This document shows, piece after piece, positions 9,827-18,057 of a stretch of DNA of 64,000 bases. The notes under the pieces are model-generated. The model worked only from the letters and a program-made list of their open reading frames with translations, was not told the origin of the DNA and did no database searches. The stretch comes from Roseiarcus sp963832305 (lineage in GTDB: Bacteria; Pseudomonadota; Alphaproteobacteria; Rhizobiales; Beijerinckiaceae). Location of the stretch: contig CAWHTU010000009.1 in the NCBI GenBank assembly GCA_963832305.1, positions 25,788 through 89,787 on the forward strand, given 5' to 3'. How positions within the stretch are numbered: position 1 is the stretch's first letter; the number at the start of each line of letters is the position of its first letter. The position numbers and the translations under genes are program-made.

Positions 9827-10132
9827 ATGCCGAAGGGCTACTGGATCGCGCATGTCGACGTGCGCGATCCCGAGATCTACCAGCAATATGTCCGGGCCAA
9901 CGCGGTCGCATTCGCCAAATACGGCGCGCGCTTCCTCACGCGCGGAGGCAAGCATGTCGTCGCCTCGGGCAAGGCGCCGGCGCGCAATGTCGTCATTGAG
10001 TTCCGCGACTACGAGACCGCGCTCGCCTGCCACGATTCTCCTGAATACCGCGAGGCGGCGAAACTGCGCGACGCCGGGGCGGCCGTGGACCTGGTGATTG
10101 TCGAAGGCTACGACGGCCCGCAGCCAGGGTGA
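9827..10132 (+). CDS. DUF1330 family protein, copy 2
   Basis: Tandem paralogue of the preceding gene, 101 residues, starting MPKGYWIAHVDVRDPEIYQQY. It has the same core (ARNVVIEFRDYETALACHDSPEYREA) and ends VDLVIVEGYDG, the common DUF1330 ending. Only 3 bp separate it from copy 1, so both are almost certainly on one transcript, and dapB follows 15 bp later. A heterodimer with copy 1 is plausible because the family forms dimeric barrels; this is inference. Confidence 0.88.
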   Translation: MPKGYWIAHVDVRDPEIYQQYVRANAVAFAKYGARFLTRGGKHVVASGKAPARNVVIEFRDYETALACHDSPEYREAAKLRDAGAAVDLVIVEGYDGPQPG

Positions 10133-10147
10133 GCACGAGGGAGCGCA

Positions 10148-10963
10148 ATGGCCGAGATGAGGCTGATCGTCAGCGGCGCCGCCGGCCGCATGGGGCGCAT
10201 GGTCGTCAGGACAATCCACGAGACGGAAGGCCTTAAGCTGACCGGCGCCCTCGAGCGCCCGGACTCGCCCTGGCTCGGCGGCGACCCGGCCGTGCTGGCG
10301 GGCTCGCCGGCAAGCGGCCTCGCAATCGTCGCCGACCCGCTGCCGCTCCTGCTCGAAGCCGACGCGATCATCGACTTTTCCTCATCCGCGGCGAGCGTCG
10401 AGCTCGCGGGGCTCGCTGCGCAAGCGCGCATCGCCGATGTGATCGGGACGACTGGCCTTAGCGACGACGATCTCGACAAGATCGACGCCGCAGCGCGCCA
10501 CGCCCCGATCGTGCGGTCGGGCAACATGAGTCTCGGCGTGAACCTGCTCGCGGCGCTGACGCGGAGCGCAGCGTTGGCCCTCGGACCCGATTTCGATATC
10601 GAGATCGTCGAGATGCATCACCGGATGAAGGTCGACGCGCCCTCGGGTACCGCGCTCCTGCTCGGCGAAGCGGCGGCCGCGGCGCGAGGCGTCGCGCTCA
10701 AGGACCATTCGGCGCGCGGCCGCGACGGCCTGACCGGCGCGCGCCGCAAGGGCGATATCGGCTTCGCGGCGCTTCGCGGCGGCACGGTCGTCGGCGATCA
10801 CAGCGTTGTCTTCGCCGGCGAGGGCGAGCGGGTGGTTCTGAGCCACCACGCCGAGGATCGGGCGGTGTTTGCGCGTGGCGCGCTGCACGCGGCGCGATGG
10901 GCAAATGGGCGCAAGCCCGGGCTCTATTCGATGGCGGACGTGCTGGGCCTCGGCGACGGTTGA
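10148..10963 (+). CDS. dapB: 4-hydroxy-tetrahydrodipicolinate reductase
   Basis: NAD(P)H-dependent reductase of the lysine and diaminopimelate pathway; 271 residues, cytoplasmic. The Rossmann motif is VSGAAGRMGRMVV near the start. VIGTTGLSDDDL, SGNMSLGVNLL and the DapB signature EMHHRMKVDAPSGTA follow; the latter has the catalytic His pair and Lys. The C-terminus GLYSMADVLGL is typical. The start at 10148 is preceded by GAGGGAGCGCA, a good ribosome-binding site. It ends the plus-strand run pmtA-like, pyrF, DUF1330, DUF1330, dapB, which appears to be one transcription unit of unrelated housekeeping steps. Confidence 0.96.
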   Translation: MAEMRLIVSGAAGRMGRMVVRTIHETEGLKLTGALERPDSPWLGGDPAVLAGSPASGLAIVADPLPLLLEADAIIDFSSSAASVELAGLAAQARIADVIGTTGLSDDDLDKIDAAARHAPIVRSGNMSLGVNLLAALTRSAALALGPDFDIEIVEMHHRMKVDAPSGTALLLGEAAAAARGVALKDHSARGRDGLTGARRKGDIGFAALRGGTVVGDHSVVFAGEGERVVLSHHAEDRAVFARGALHAARWANGRKPGLYSMADVLGLGDG

Positions 10964-10979
10964 GCCGGCCCGGGCGCCG

Positions 10980-11462
10980 TCACTTCTCGGCTCGAACTTC
11001 CGTGCAGGAAAGATCAAGCTTCGCCGTCTTTTGGGTCTTGCCGGCATGGACCTGGATGGCCAGCGGCATGCACATCGCCCCTTCCAGGAACACGACCTTG
11101 TGCTCGATGCCGTCGGGGCCGAAGATGAAATTGGTGAACGCCTTGTGGGTGACGACGGGCTGCCCGGAATGGCCGGTCTGGGTCAGGTCGACGACCGCGG
11201 TCGCATATTTGGGCGAGGCGTCCTTGTCTCCCTCGAAGGTGAAGTCGAGCAAAAGGCCAGTCGCCGTATCGCCTCCCAGCGCGCCGCCCCTGGGCGCGTC
11301 GACCAGACTCTCGCCGCTGCCGACGAGATCGTCGGACAGTTTGCCGGCGTGTTCGAGGAAGGCGTAGGCTTTGACGTCGATGATCTTGAGCTCGGCGGCC
11401 TGCGCGGCGGCGCCAGCGAGCGCCAGGGATGCGGCCGCAGCTATCACTCGAAACGCACTCAT
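10980..11462 (-). CDS. periplasmic protein of unknown function
   Basis: About 160 residues with a clear signal peptide (SAFRVIAAAASLALAGAAAQA, then AELK), so periplasmic or secreted. I chose the ATG at 11462 over a GTG five codons upstream because GGGTGGGGG precedes it and the signal peptide starts there. The mature part is beta-rich, with GLLLDFTFEGD, YATAVVDLTQTGH and VVFLEGAMCMPLAIQVHAG, and has two cysteines (AMCMP and LSCTEV) that could pair. No family is recognised. It is convergent with dapB and lies downstream of the BI-1 gene, separated from it by a terminator. Confidence 0.75.
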   Translation of the reverse strand: MSAFRVIAAAASLALAGAAAQAAELKIIDVKAYAFLEHAGKLSDDLVGSGESLVDAPRGGALGGDTATGLLLDFTFEGDKDASPKYATAVVDLTQTGHSGQPVVTHKAFTNFIFGPDGIEHKVVFLEGAMCMPLAIQVHAGKTQKTAKLDLSCTEVRAEK

Positions 11463-11498
11463 GACCCCCACCCTCACGCTGCGGAATGTAACTTTTGC

Positions 11499-11535
11499 AA
11501 AAAATCCCCGGCCCGCGATGAGCGGAGCCGGGGGA
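11499..11535 (-). terminator. rho-independent terminator after the BI-1 gene
   Basis: CCCCGGC (11506-11512) pairs with GCCGGGG (11527-11533). On the minus strand the stem is followed by a run of six T (the A-run at 11499-11504). It sits about 30 bp after the stop of the minus-strand BI-1 gene, the expected geometry for an intrinsic terminator separating that gene from the exported protein downstream. Confidence 0.75.
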
Positions 11536-11564
11536 ACCTAGATCGTCAAATTGACGACGGTGTG

Positions 11565-12335
11565 TCAGTTGTTGCGCTGCGAGCCGGTCAGCATCAGGAT
11601 GGCCTGGAACATATTGATGAAGTCGAGGTAGAGGCGCAGCGCGCCGTGAATCGACTTCTTTTGCGCCATCTCGTAGGTGTCGCCGCTGAAATACATCTCC
11701 TTGATCGACTGGGTGTCCCAGGCGGTGAGGCCGGCGAAGATCACGACGCAGAGGATCGACAGGCCGAACTGCAGCCCGGTGCTGTGCAGCAGGAACACGT
11801 TCAGCAGGCTCGCGACGATCAGGCCGACGACGCCCATCATCATGAACGAGCCCATCGCCGACAAGCTGCGCTGAGTCGTGTAGCCGTAGAGGCTGAGGCT
11901 CGCGAAAGCCGCCGCGGTGGCGAAGAACGCGCGCCCGAACGAAGCGCCGGTGTAGACCACCAGGAGCGCCGACATCGACAGTCCGATCAGCGCCGCGAAG
12001 GCGATGAAGGCGTTGCGGGCGGTCGCCACCGACATTGAATTGATGCGGGCGGAGAGCCAGAACACCAGCGCCAGCGGCGAGAGCACGATAAGCCAGCGCA
12101 ACGGCGAGACATAGATCGCGTGACCGAAGTCGGTCAGCGCCAGGCGCCCGCCTTCCGACTGGACCGTCCCAAGCTGGAACGCGCCCCAGGCGACGAGCCC
12201 GGTCACGCCGAGCCCGAGGGTCATGTAGTTGTAAACGCCGATCATATAGGCGCGGAGGCCCTGATCGACGGCGACGCCGGACCGTGCGAGCCCCGCGCCG
12301 TAACGCGTATTGGCGTAGCGGTCATAGTCGGACAT
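11565..12335 (-). CDS. Bax inhibitor-1 (BI-1/YccA) family membrane protein
   Basis: Inner-membrane protein with seven predicted hydrophobic segments; 256 residues from the ATG at 12335. That start is supported by AGAGG nine bases upstream and by the typical alphaproteobacterial opening SDYDRYANTRYGAG. Family stretches seen are YMTLGLGVTGLVAW, FIAFAALIGLSMSALLVVYTG, and the C-terminal GLTAWDTQSIKEMY and GALRLYLDFINMFQAILML, which carries the conserved acidic residues of the family. BI-1/YccA proteins are linked to FtsH modulation, calcium leak or stress tolerance; the role here is unknown. Single-gene unit, with its own terminator downstream. Confidence 0.93.
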   Translation of the reverse strand: MSDYDRYANTRYGAGLARSGVAVDQGLRAYMIGVYNYMTLGLGVTGLVAWGAFQLGTVQSEGGRLALTDFGHAIYVSPLRWLIVLSPLALVFWLSARINSMSVATARNAFIAFAALIGLSMSALLVVYTGASFGRAFFATAAAFASLSLYGYTTQRSLSAMGSFMMMGVVGLIVASLLNVFLLHSTGLQFGLSILCVVIFAGLTAWDTQSIKEMYFSGDTYEMAQKKSIHGALRLYLDFINMFQAILMLTGSQRNN

Positions 12336-12498
12336 GGAAGAAACCTCTTGGGTCAGGGGTCGGCGCTCGCCCGGTCTCCCAGGCACGCGCCCATCGCGCA
12401 TAATATGGCCGCAGGGCGCCCCTTCGCAAGGGCGATCCGCGGAGACCGGATTGCCGCGTCATTACCGATTGGTAAGCACGCCGGCCGCCTCGACGCTT

Positions 12499-14115
12499 CT
12501 AATGCCCGCCGGGGCCTCCCGCAGCGACCGGGCGGCGCATCAACGCCGCGAGGCCGACGCAGCCGAGGAAGAGCACGGTCAGCGCCAGGAACACGTCGGC
12601 GAGCGCCAGCACCTCCGCCTGCCGGCGCACGATGAGCGCGAGCTGGCGGGTTGCGGCAAGCTGGGCGTCGGAGCCGCGGGCGGCCAGCGCCGCGGTCATG
12701 TTGGCGAGCGTGTCCTCCGCCACCCGGCGCCCCCAGCTCACCGACTCCCGCAGCATCTCGAGATGCAGGTCCATCCGCTTGTCGAGCAGCGTGTTGATCA
12801 GGGCGAGGCCGACCGCGCCGCCGAGATTGCGCATCAGGTTGAAGAGGCCGGAGGCGTTCTTGATCTTCTGCGGCGGCATCGTGCCGAGGGCCAGATTGTT
12901 GATCGGCACCATCGACAGCATCAGCCCGACGCCGCGGAAGACCTGCGGCCACAGCAGCTCCCAGAAATCCCAGTCCACCGTAACGAAGGAGGCCTGGTAC
13001 GTCCCGACCGCAAAGAAGACGAAGCCGGCCGCGATCATGATCCGCGGGTCGACGCGCGTCATCAGCCGCCCGGCGAGCGGGGCGGTCAGAAACATGCACA
13101 GGCCGGTCACGAACATTGTCTTGCCGATCATCAGCGACGAATAGCCGCGCACCACCGCCAGATAGACCGGATAGATATAGGTGAGGCCGTAGAGGCCGAT
13201 GCCGAGCACGAAGGCGAACATCGAGCCGGTCCAGAAATTGCGGTCGCGGAAGGCCGTCAGGTCGACAATCGGCTGTCGGGCGGTCGCCATCCGCCAGAAG
13301 AAGGCGACGCCGCTCACCGCCGAGACGAGGATGGCGATCGTCACCGGCTGGCTCTCGAACCAATCCTTCGATGGCCCCTCCTCGAGGGCGTATTCCAATG
13401 ACCCGAGGAAACCGGCCATGGTCGCGAGGCCAACGTAGTCGAAGTGGGTCAGAAGCGAATAGTCCGGCTCGTCGAAGTCGATCAAAAGCCAGGCGGCGGC
13501 GGTGACGATGACGCCGGGCCCGAGGTTGACCAGGAACAGCCAGTGCCAGGAAAACCAGTCAGTGAGATAGCCGCCGATGGTCGGCCCGATCGTCGGCGCG
13601 AGCGTGGCGACGAGACCGATGATCGGCGCGATGATCGGCTGCTTGTCGCGCGGAAAGATGGTGAACGCCGAGGCGAAAACAGTCGGGATCATGCCGCCGC
13701 CGATAAAGCCCTGCAGCGCTCGCCACAGGATCATCTCCTCGATCGAACTGGCGTGGGCGCACATGAAGCTCATGAGCGTGAAGCCGCCGGCCGAGATGGT
13801 GAAGATCAGCCGAGTCGAGAACACCCGGGAAAGAAAGCCCGAGAGCGGGATCATGATCACTTCGGCGACGAGGTAGCTCGTCTGGACCCAGGTGATTTCG
13901 TCGGACGAGGCCGAGAGCCCCGCCTGGATCTCGGACAGGGAGGCCGAGACGATCTGGATGTCCAGGATCGCCATGAACATCCCGAACACCATAAAGATGA
14001 ACGCCGCGACTCGCCGCGCGGAGAAACTTCGCTGCGCGATGGCCGCTGGGGCGACGACAAGGTCGGTCGCCGGCGCCGACCCGCCGGGCCGTATCGCGGC
14101 GAGCGTGTCGCTCAC
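12499..14115 (-). CDS. emrB: DHA2-family MFS drug efflux transporter (EmrB/QacA type)
   Basis: Fourteen-segment major-facilitator proton antiporter, 538 residues. Characteristic motifs are FMAILDIQIVSASLSEIQAGLSAS (TM1 region), WVQTSYLVAEVIMIPLSGFLS (motif A region) and the motif C stretch LAPTIGPTIGGYLTDWFSWHW. Together with the adjacent HlyD-type adaptor it would form an EmrAB tripartite pump exporting hydrophobic drugs or bile-acid-like compounds; the outer-membrane partner is not in this window. The start overlaps the adaptor stop by 4 bp, giving translational coupling. A TetR repressor and its operators lie upstream of the adaptor. Substrate is unknown. Confidence 0.92.
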   Translation of the reverse strand: MSDTLAAIRPGGSAPATDLVVAPAAIAQRSFSARRVAAFIFMVFGMFMAILDIQIVSASLSEIQAGLSASSDEITWVQTSYLVAEVIMIPLSGFLSRVFSTRLIFTISAGGFTLMSFMCAHASSIEEMILWRALQGFIGGGMIPTVFASAFTIFPRDKQPIIAPIIGLVATLAPTIGPTIGGYLTDWFSWHWLFLVNLGPGVIVTAAAWLLIDFDEPDYSLLTHFDYVGLATMAGFLGSLEYALEEGPSKDWFESQPVTIAILVSAVSGVAFFWRMATARQPIVDLTAFRDRNFWTGSMFAFVLGIGLYGLTYIYPVYLAVVRGYSSLMIGKTMFVTGLCMFLTAPLAGRLMTRVDPRIMIAAGFVFFAVGTYQASFVTVDWDFWELLWPQVFRGVGLMLSMVPINNLALGTMPPQKIKNASGLFNLMRNLGGAVGLALINTLLDKRMDLHLEMLRESVSWGRRVAEDTLANMTAALAARGSDAQLAATRQLALIVRRQAEVLALADVFLALTVLFLGCVGLAALMRRPVAAGGPGGH

Positions 14116-15422
14116 GGCTTCTCGCTTCTTGCGCCCAGAGCTTCGAGGCCGAGCGCGCCGAGCAGCGTCGGCTTCGGCGCGGCAGGATCGCGGGTGTGAA
14201 CGGTAGCGACAACCGAGAGGCCGGGCCGAAGCGTAACCTGCTTCTGCACATCGTCGGGGAAGGTGACGCGCACCGCGACGCGCTGGACGACCTTGGTGAA
14301 GTTGCCAGTCGCATTGTCGGGTGGCAGAAGCGAGAACTGCGCTCCGGAGGCAGGCGAAATCGACGACACCACGCCCTCGACCACCCGCCCGTCGAGCGCA
14401 TCGATGGCGACGTCGACCATCTGGCCGGGCTTGATGTCGCCGAGCTGGGTTTCCTTGAAGTTGGCGTCGACGTAAGCGGCGTTGACAGGCACGAGCGCCA
14501 TCATCCTCGTTCCGGGCTGCACGAAGTCGCCGGCATGGGCGGCGACATTGCCGATTGTGCCGTCGAACGGCGCGACCACGCGGGTGAACGAAAGGTTGCG
14601 CTCCGCCATCTCAAGCGCGGTGACAAGTTCCGCGCGCTGATGGGTTGCCTCGTCTTTCTGCGCCTTGAGGACGTCGAGATTGGCCTTCGCGCCGTCGAGG
14701 GCCGCGGCGGTCGAGGCCACGCTCGCTCTCGCGGCGGCGAGCGCGGCCACGGTGCGGTCGCGGTCGGCGGTCGCCTGTTCGAGGCGCTGCTGCGAGCCGA
14801 AATTGGTCTGCGCGAGCTTGTACGACCGGTCATACTCGAGGGCAGCCCGCTCGACATCGGCTTCGGCGCTCTTCACCTGCGCGCCCGTCGCCGTCGCCTG
14901 GGCCGCGGCCTGGGCGATAATCGCGGCCTGGGCGTCGATCTGCCGTGCGAAGCGGGCGACGGTTGCGTCCTGGGTGCCGATGCGAGCCCGGGCCGAATCG
15001 ACCGCGTTCTTGTAGTCGCCGTCGTCGATTGAGACCAGAAGGTCGCCCTTGTGGACCAGTTGGTTCTGGACCACCGGAACCTCGGTGATGTGCCCGGTCG
15101 CCTTGGCGGCGATGATCGACGTCAAGGCGCCGACATAGGCGTCGTCGGTCGAGACAAGGAACCGCCCCTCGACGAAATAGTCATAGGCGGTCTTGCCGCC
15201 ATAGCCGAGCGCGGCGAGAACCAAGACCGGAACGACGAATCGGCGCAGGCCGGCGCGCTTGGCAGGCGCCGGCTTTGCGACCGCCGCCCCGCCACTCGGC
15301 GGATGCGCGAGCGCGCCCGACGGAGGGTTGGCGGGAGTGGGAAAACCGGGTGAAGGGGGAGCCGTCATCGCCCGCGACACGGTCGTCGCACCCGCCTCCG
15401 CGACTTTGGAAGTATCGTTCAT
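14112..15422 (-). CDS. emrA: HlyD/EmrA-type membrane fusion protein
   Basis: Periplasmic adaptor subunit of an efflux pump, 436 residues. A Pro-rich cytoplasmic N-terminus leads to a single membrane anchor (about 60-85, FVVPVLVLAALGYGGKTAY). The biotinyl-lipoyl half-motif VSTDDAYVGALTSIIAAKATGHI, a long alpha-hairpin (about 140-260) and the second lipoyl half FTRVVAPFDGTIGN follow. The beta-barrel contains VPVNAAYVDANFKETQLGDIKPGQ, a hallmark of EmrA. It is the first gene of the emrAB operon and begins 29 bp from a palindromic operator, so repression by the divergent TetR protein is likely. Confidence 0.92.
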   Translation of the reverse strand: MNDTSKVAEAGATTVSRAMTAPPSPGFPTPANPPSGALAHPPSGGAAVAKPAPAKRAGLRRFVVPVLVLAALGYGGKTAYDYFVEGRFLVSTDDAYVGALTSIIAAKATGHITEVPVVQNQLVHKGDLLVSIDDGDYKNAVDSARARIGTQDATVARFARQIDAQAAIIAQAAAQATATGAQVKSAEADVERAALEYDRSYKLAQTNFGSQQRLEQATADRDRTVAALAAARASVASTAAALDGAKANLDVLKAQKDEATHQRAELVTALEMAERNLSFTRVVAPFDGTIGNVAAHAGDFVQPGTRMMALVPVNAAYVDANFKETQLGDIKPGQMVDVAIDALDGRVVEGVVSSISPASGAQFSLLPPDNATGNFTKVVQRVAVRVTFPDDVQKQVTLRPGLSVVATVHTRDPAAPKPTLLGALGLEALGARSEKP

Positions 15423-15450
15423 CGGAAATAGCCGCCCTGAAAAAATGTTG

Positions 15451-15465
15451 ACCGAACGGTTCGGT
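15451..15465. promoter_or_regulatory. TetR-family operator O1, emrA side
   Basis: Perfect interrupted palindrome ACCGAAC-G-GTTCGGT, extended one base on each side (G/C) to 17 bp. An identical-arm palindrome lies 65 bp away on the TetR side (centres 15458 and 15523). Being 29 bp from the emrA start, it could block its promoter directly. The sharing of arms between the two divergent promoters is strong evidence for one repressor controlling both. Confidence 0.85.
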
Positions 15466-15515
15466 CATTTTTTGTTGACTTAGCGCAAATCGGGAGGTAT
15501 TGCAACAAGAATCGA

Positions 15516-15530
15516 ACCGAACCGTTCGGT
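15516..15530. promoter_or_regulatory. TetR-family operator O2, regulator side
   Basis: Perfect interrupted palindrome ACCGAAC-C-GTTCGGT, with the same seven-base arms as the site at 15451-15465 and only the centre base changed. It ends 30 bp before the regulator's start codon, so autorepression is likely. Further half-sites are visible next to it (GGTTCGG at 15535-15541). Confidence 0.85.
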
Positions 15531-15560
15531 CAGTGGTTCGGCGGCAGAAGGCGCACAGGC

Positions 15561-16208
15561 ATGGAATCGGAGGTGTTGGCGGCGGAGGCGACCTCGAGCA
15601 ATGACGGCGGCGCGAAACGACGTCAGATCATGGACGGAGCGCGTTCGGTCTTCCTGGGCTCCGGATTCGACGGCGCGAGCATGAACGACATTGCGCGCGC
15701 CGCGGGAGTCTCGAAGGGCACGCTTTACGCCTATTTCAATTCTAAAGACGAATTGTTCGAGGCGATCATCCGGGGCGAATATGCACAGTCAGCCGAACGC
15801 CTCTGCACCTTCAGGCGCGAGGGCGACGTGCGCGAGATGCTTATGGACTTTGGCGTCCGGCTCATCAGCCGCATGGCCGAACCTGGAACGCGCGCGCTTG
15901 CCCGGGTCGTCATTGCCGCGGCGGAAAAATTCCCCAATGTGGGGCGCGCCTTCTATGAGGCCGGCCCGCTTTACGGCGCGACCCGGCTTGCTGCGGAACT
16001 CGAAAACCTCGAGAAGTCGGGAGCGCTGGAGATCCCGGATTCCGAGCGCGCGGCGTGGCAGTTCGTCGATCTCTGCCAAAGCTACGTTTACAAGCGCCTC
16101 CTGTTCGGGGTCGTCGACTCGATCAGCCGTGAAGACATCGAAGCCTCGGTCAAGGCGGGCGTCGACGTTTTCATGAGGGCTTACGGCGCCTCCCCCCGCC
16201 CTGTGTAG
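15561..16208 (+). CDS. TetR/AcrR-family repressor of the divergent efflux operon
   Basis: 215-residue regulator. The N-terminal helix-turn-helix is canonical: RRQIMDGARSVFLGSGFDGASMNDIARAAGVSKGTLYAYFNSKDELFEAII. The rest is a ligand-binding and dimerisation domain resembling AcrR-type C-terminal domains (VVIAAAEKFPNVGRAFYEAGP). In this family, drug-like ligands release the dimer from its operator. It is divergent from emrAB, and the 138-bp spacer holds two palindromes with identical arms, so it most likely represses both itself and the pump. The ligand is unknown. Confidence 0.93.
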   Translation: MESEVLAAEATSSNDGGAKRRQIMDGARSVFLGSGFDGASMNDIARAAGVSKGTLYAYFNSKDELFEAIIRGEYAQSAERLCTFRREGDVREMLMDFGVRLISRMAEPGTRALARVVIAAAEKFPNVGRAFYEAGPLYGATRLAAELENLEKSGALEIPDSERAAWQFVDLCQSYVYKRLLFGVVDSISREDIEASVKAGVDVFMRAYGASPRPV

Positions 16209-16401
16209 GGGTCCGCCTTGCCCGATCCAGCTGGTCGCTGAAATTCAGGCGGCGACGTCGTCCGGAAGGTGCGGGAATTCTGTTGCGCGCGGCCTCCTCG
16301 CTGGCGTCCGGAAGCGCGATTTTGACTGTGATCCGCCTCACTGTGCCCTGGGTCGCTTCGGTATAACCGGCTCAAGGGGAACGCAGTGGGGGGATGGCTT
16401 C

Positions 16402-17397
16402 ATGTTTGGCAGCACAATTCTCGACGTGGCGGCGGGGGTCATATTTGGCTTCCTGGCGATCAGCCTGTTCACCAGCGCTGCCGTCGAGGCGATCAATTCA
16501 CTCTTCAATGTTCGGGTCAGAAATTTGCGAACCGGGATCATGGCGCTCGTCAATGATCCCAATTTCACGGGCCTCGCGAAGCAGCTTTATCAGCATGCCC
16601 TGATCAGCCCGCTCGGTCCGGGAGGCGCCGATCCGCTCAAGAACGCACCCGCATATGTCGACAAGGAGCAGTTCGCCGACGCCCTGCTCGACATTACGGG
16701 GTTGTCGGCGGCGACCGCGACAGCCGCGGCGCAGGCGCCAGGCGTGCAGGCGGCTGCTGCGCTCAAAACGCAGCTCGACGCGCTCAACAGCCAAATCGCA
16801 AATATTTCCAATCCCCGGCTCAAGGACTTGTTCCAGGGAATCATCAGTCGAAGCGGCGGCGACATCAGCCGGGTGAAAGCAGATCTTGCGAGTTGGTTCG
16901 ACAACGGGATGGATCGCCTGAGCGGCCATTTCAAACGACGCACGCAAGTGATGACTTTTGTCATCGCTCTCGTGACCGCGTTCGTGATCAATCTGGACAC
17001 CATACGGGTCGGCACTCTCCTATGGGGCCAGCCTGCTCTCGCCGACAAACTCAAGGCAATCCAGATTCCGTCGTCAGCGCCAACCACCGTCGATGGGGTC
17101 TATGCCAATACCGAACAGATGATCGCACTCATCGACAGCCTTGCGCAGGATGGCTTCCCGGTCGGCTGGCCTCCGGGACATTTCCTGGACGTCCAGGACG
17201 ATGCGGGACATTGGCAAGCGATCTGGAACGAGCCTTTCTCGATCTGGTACCGCCCCTTGCTCGGCTGGTTCATCACCGCCATCGCCGCGCTGTTCGGCGC
17301 GCCGTTCTGGTTCGACGCGCTCCAATCGATCGTTCGCCTCAGGGGCGCGGGGCCCAGTCCCGAGGAAAAAGCGACCAACAGGGCGGCCGCAAGCTAG
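16402..17397 (+). CDS. membrane protein of unknown function
   Basis: 331 residues. An N-terminal hydrophobic segment (ILDVAAGVIFGFLAISLFTSAAVEAINSLF) anchors the protein; two more are at about 185-205 (VMTFVIALVTAFVINLDTIRVG) and about 285-305 (FITAIAALFGAPFWFDALQSIV). Between them lies a long, probably helical soluble region rich in Ala, Gln and Asp. The pattern of a first segment, an extended soluble domain, then two C-terminal segments ending in a charged tail recurs in uncharacterised bacterial membrane proteins, but I cannot name a family. The ATG at 16402 gives the best hydrophobic start. The gene stands alone, followed by a small exported-protein gene. Confidence 0.75.
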   Translation: MFGSTILDVAAGVIFGFLAISLFTSAAVEAINSLFNVRVRNLRTGIMALVNDPNFTGLAKQLYQHALISPLGPGGADPLKNAPAYVDKEQFADALLDITGLSAATATAAAQAPGVQAAAALKTQLDALNSQIANISNPRLKDLFQGIISRSGGDISRVKADLASWFDNGMDRLSGHFKRRTQVMTFVIALVTAFVINLDTIRVGTLLWGQPALADKLKAIQIPSSAPTTVDGVYANTEQMIALIDSLAQDGFPVGWPPGHFLDVQDDAGHWQAIWNEPFSIWYRPLLGWFITAIAALFGAPFWFDALQSIVRLRGAGPSPEEKATNRAAAS

Positions 17398-17542
17398 ATG
17401 CGTCCGCGCCAGTGAGCGAGCAGGAGATTCCAGCCCGAGCGTAAGTCGTCCAACCGCAGAGTTCTCATTCATGAGGGCGGCTCACGCTCCGGGTATCCCT
17501 TGGTGTCGAGTTACCCGCGTCTATGAAGGAAAGGAAAATGCG

Positions 17543-17950
17543 ATGTTGAAATTTTCGTCGAGCGCGCTTCTTGCCCTGACCCTGCTTTCGGCCCCCGCGC
17601 TGGCTGGACCGCAAGTCGTCCCCAGTCTGCAAACTTTTACCGTCGACGATCTGAAAGCCGCGTTGGCCGACGCCAACGCGCAGACGCCACCCGACACCAG
17701 ACATGCCCAGTGCTGGGAAGCGGCTATTCCCGTTGTCGAGAACTTCAAACTCGAGGCGGTTGTGCCTCCGCGACCGGGCCTTGCTCAACTCATGCAGAAA
17801 ACGTTCAACTTGAAATCGGCCAAGTCCCAAATTCCCGATGGCTTGGTGCAGGCGTGCGCACTCACCATCGCCGACCTCAATCTCACGCTCGCACAGTTCG
17901 CGGGCATGATCGGCATCCGCGCGGTCGCCTTGCCCAAGCTCCCATTTTAG
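17543..17950 (+). CDS. small exported protein of unknown function
   Basis: 135 residues from the ATG at 17543, which follows GGAAAGGAAAATGC, a purine-rich ribosome-binding region. The signal peptide is LKFSSSALLALTLLSAPALA, cleaved before GPQVVPS. The mature part is about 115 residues with two cysteines (HAQCWEA and QACALTI), predicted helices, and a hydrophobic C-terminus (LAQFAGMIGIRAVALPKLPF). No family is recognised. It could be co-transcribed with the membrane protein 146 bp upstream. Much longer upstream extensions of this frame run into the preceding gene and lack signal-peptide logic. Confidence 0.72.
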   Translation: MLKFSSSALLALTLLSAPALAGPQVVPSLQTFTVDDLKAALADANAQTPPDTRHAQCWEAAIPVVENFKLEAVVPPRPGLAQLMQKTFNLKSAKSQIPDGLVQACALTIADLNLTLAQFAGMIGIRAVALPKLPF

Positions 17951-17960
17951 GCGCGATGAG

Positions 17961-17988
17961 AAAAATGCGCCGCCCGAAAGGCGGCGCA
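17961..17988 (-). terminator. rho-independent terminator after fumC
   Basis: TGCGCCGCC (17966-17974) pairs perfectly with GGCGGCGCA (17980-17988) around a 5-nt loop. On the minus strand the stem is followed by five T (the A-run at 17961-17965). It lies about 70 bp after the fumC stop and fits a classic intrinsic terminator for that gene. Confidence 0.8.
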
Positions 17989-18057
17989 GGAAAGTCGACT
18001 CGGCGAGGTCGGGCTTCGCCGCCGCGGGACCGATGGCCGCACGAGCAAGCTCTCTGC

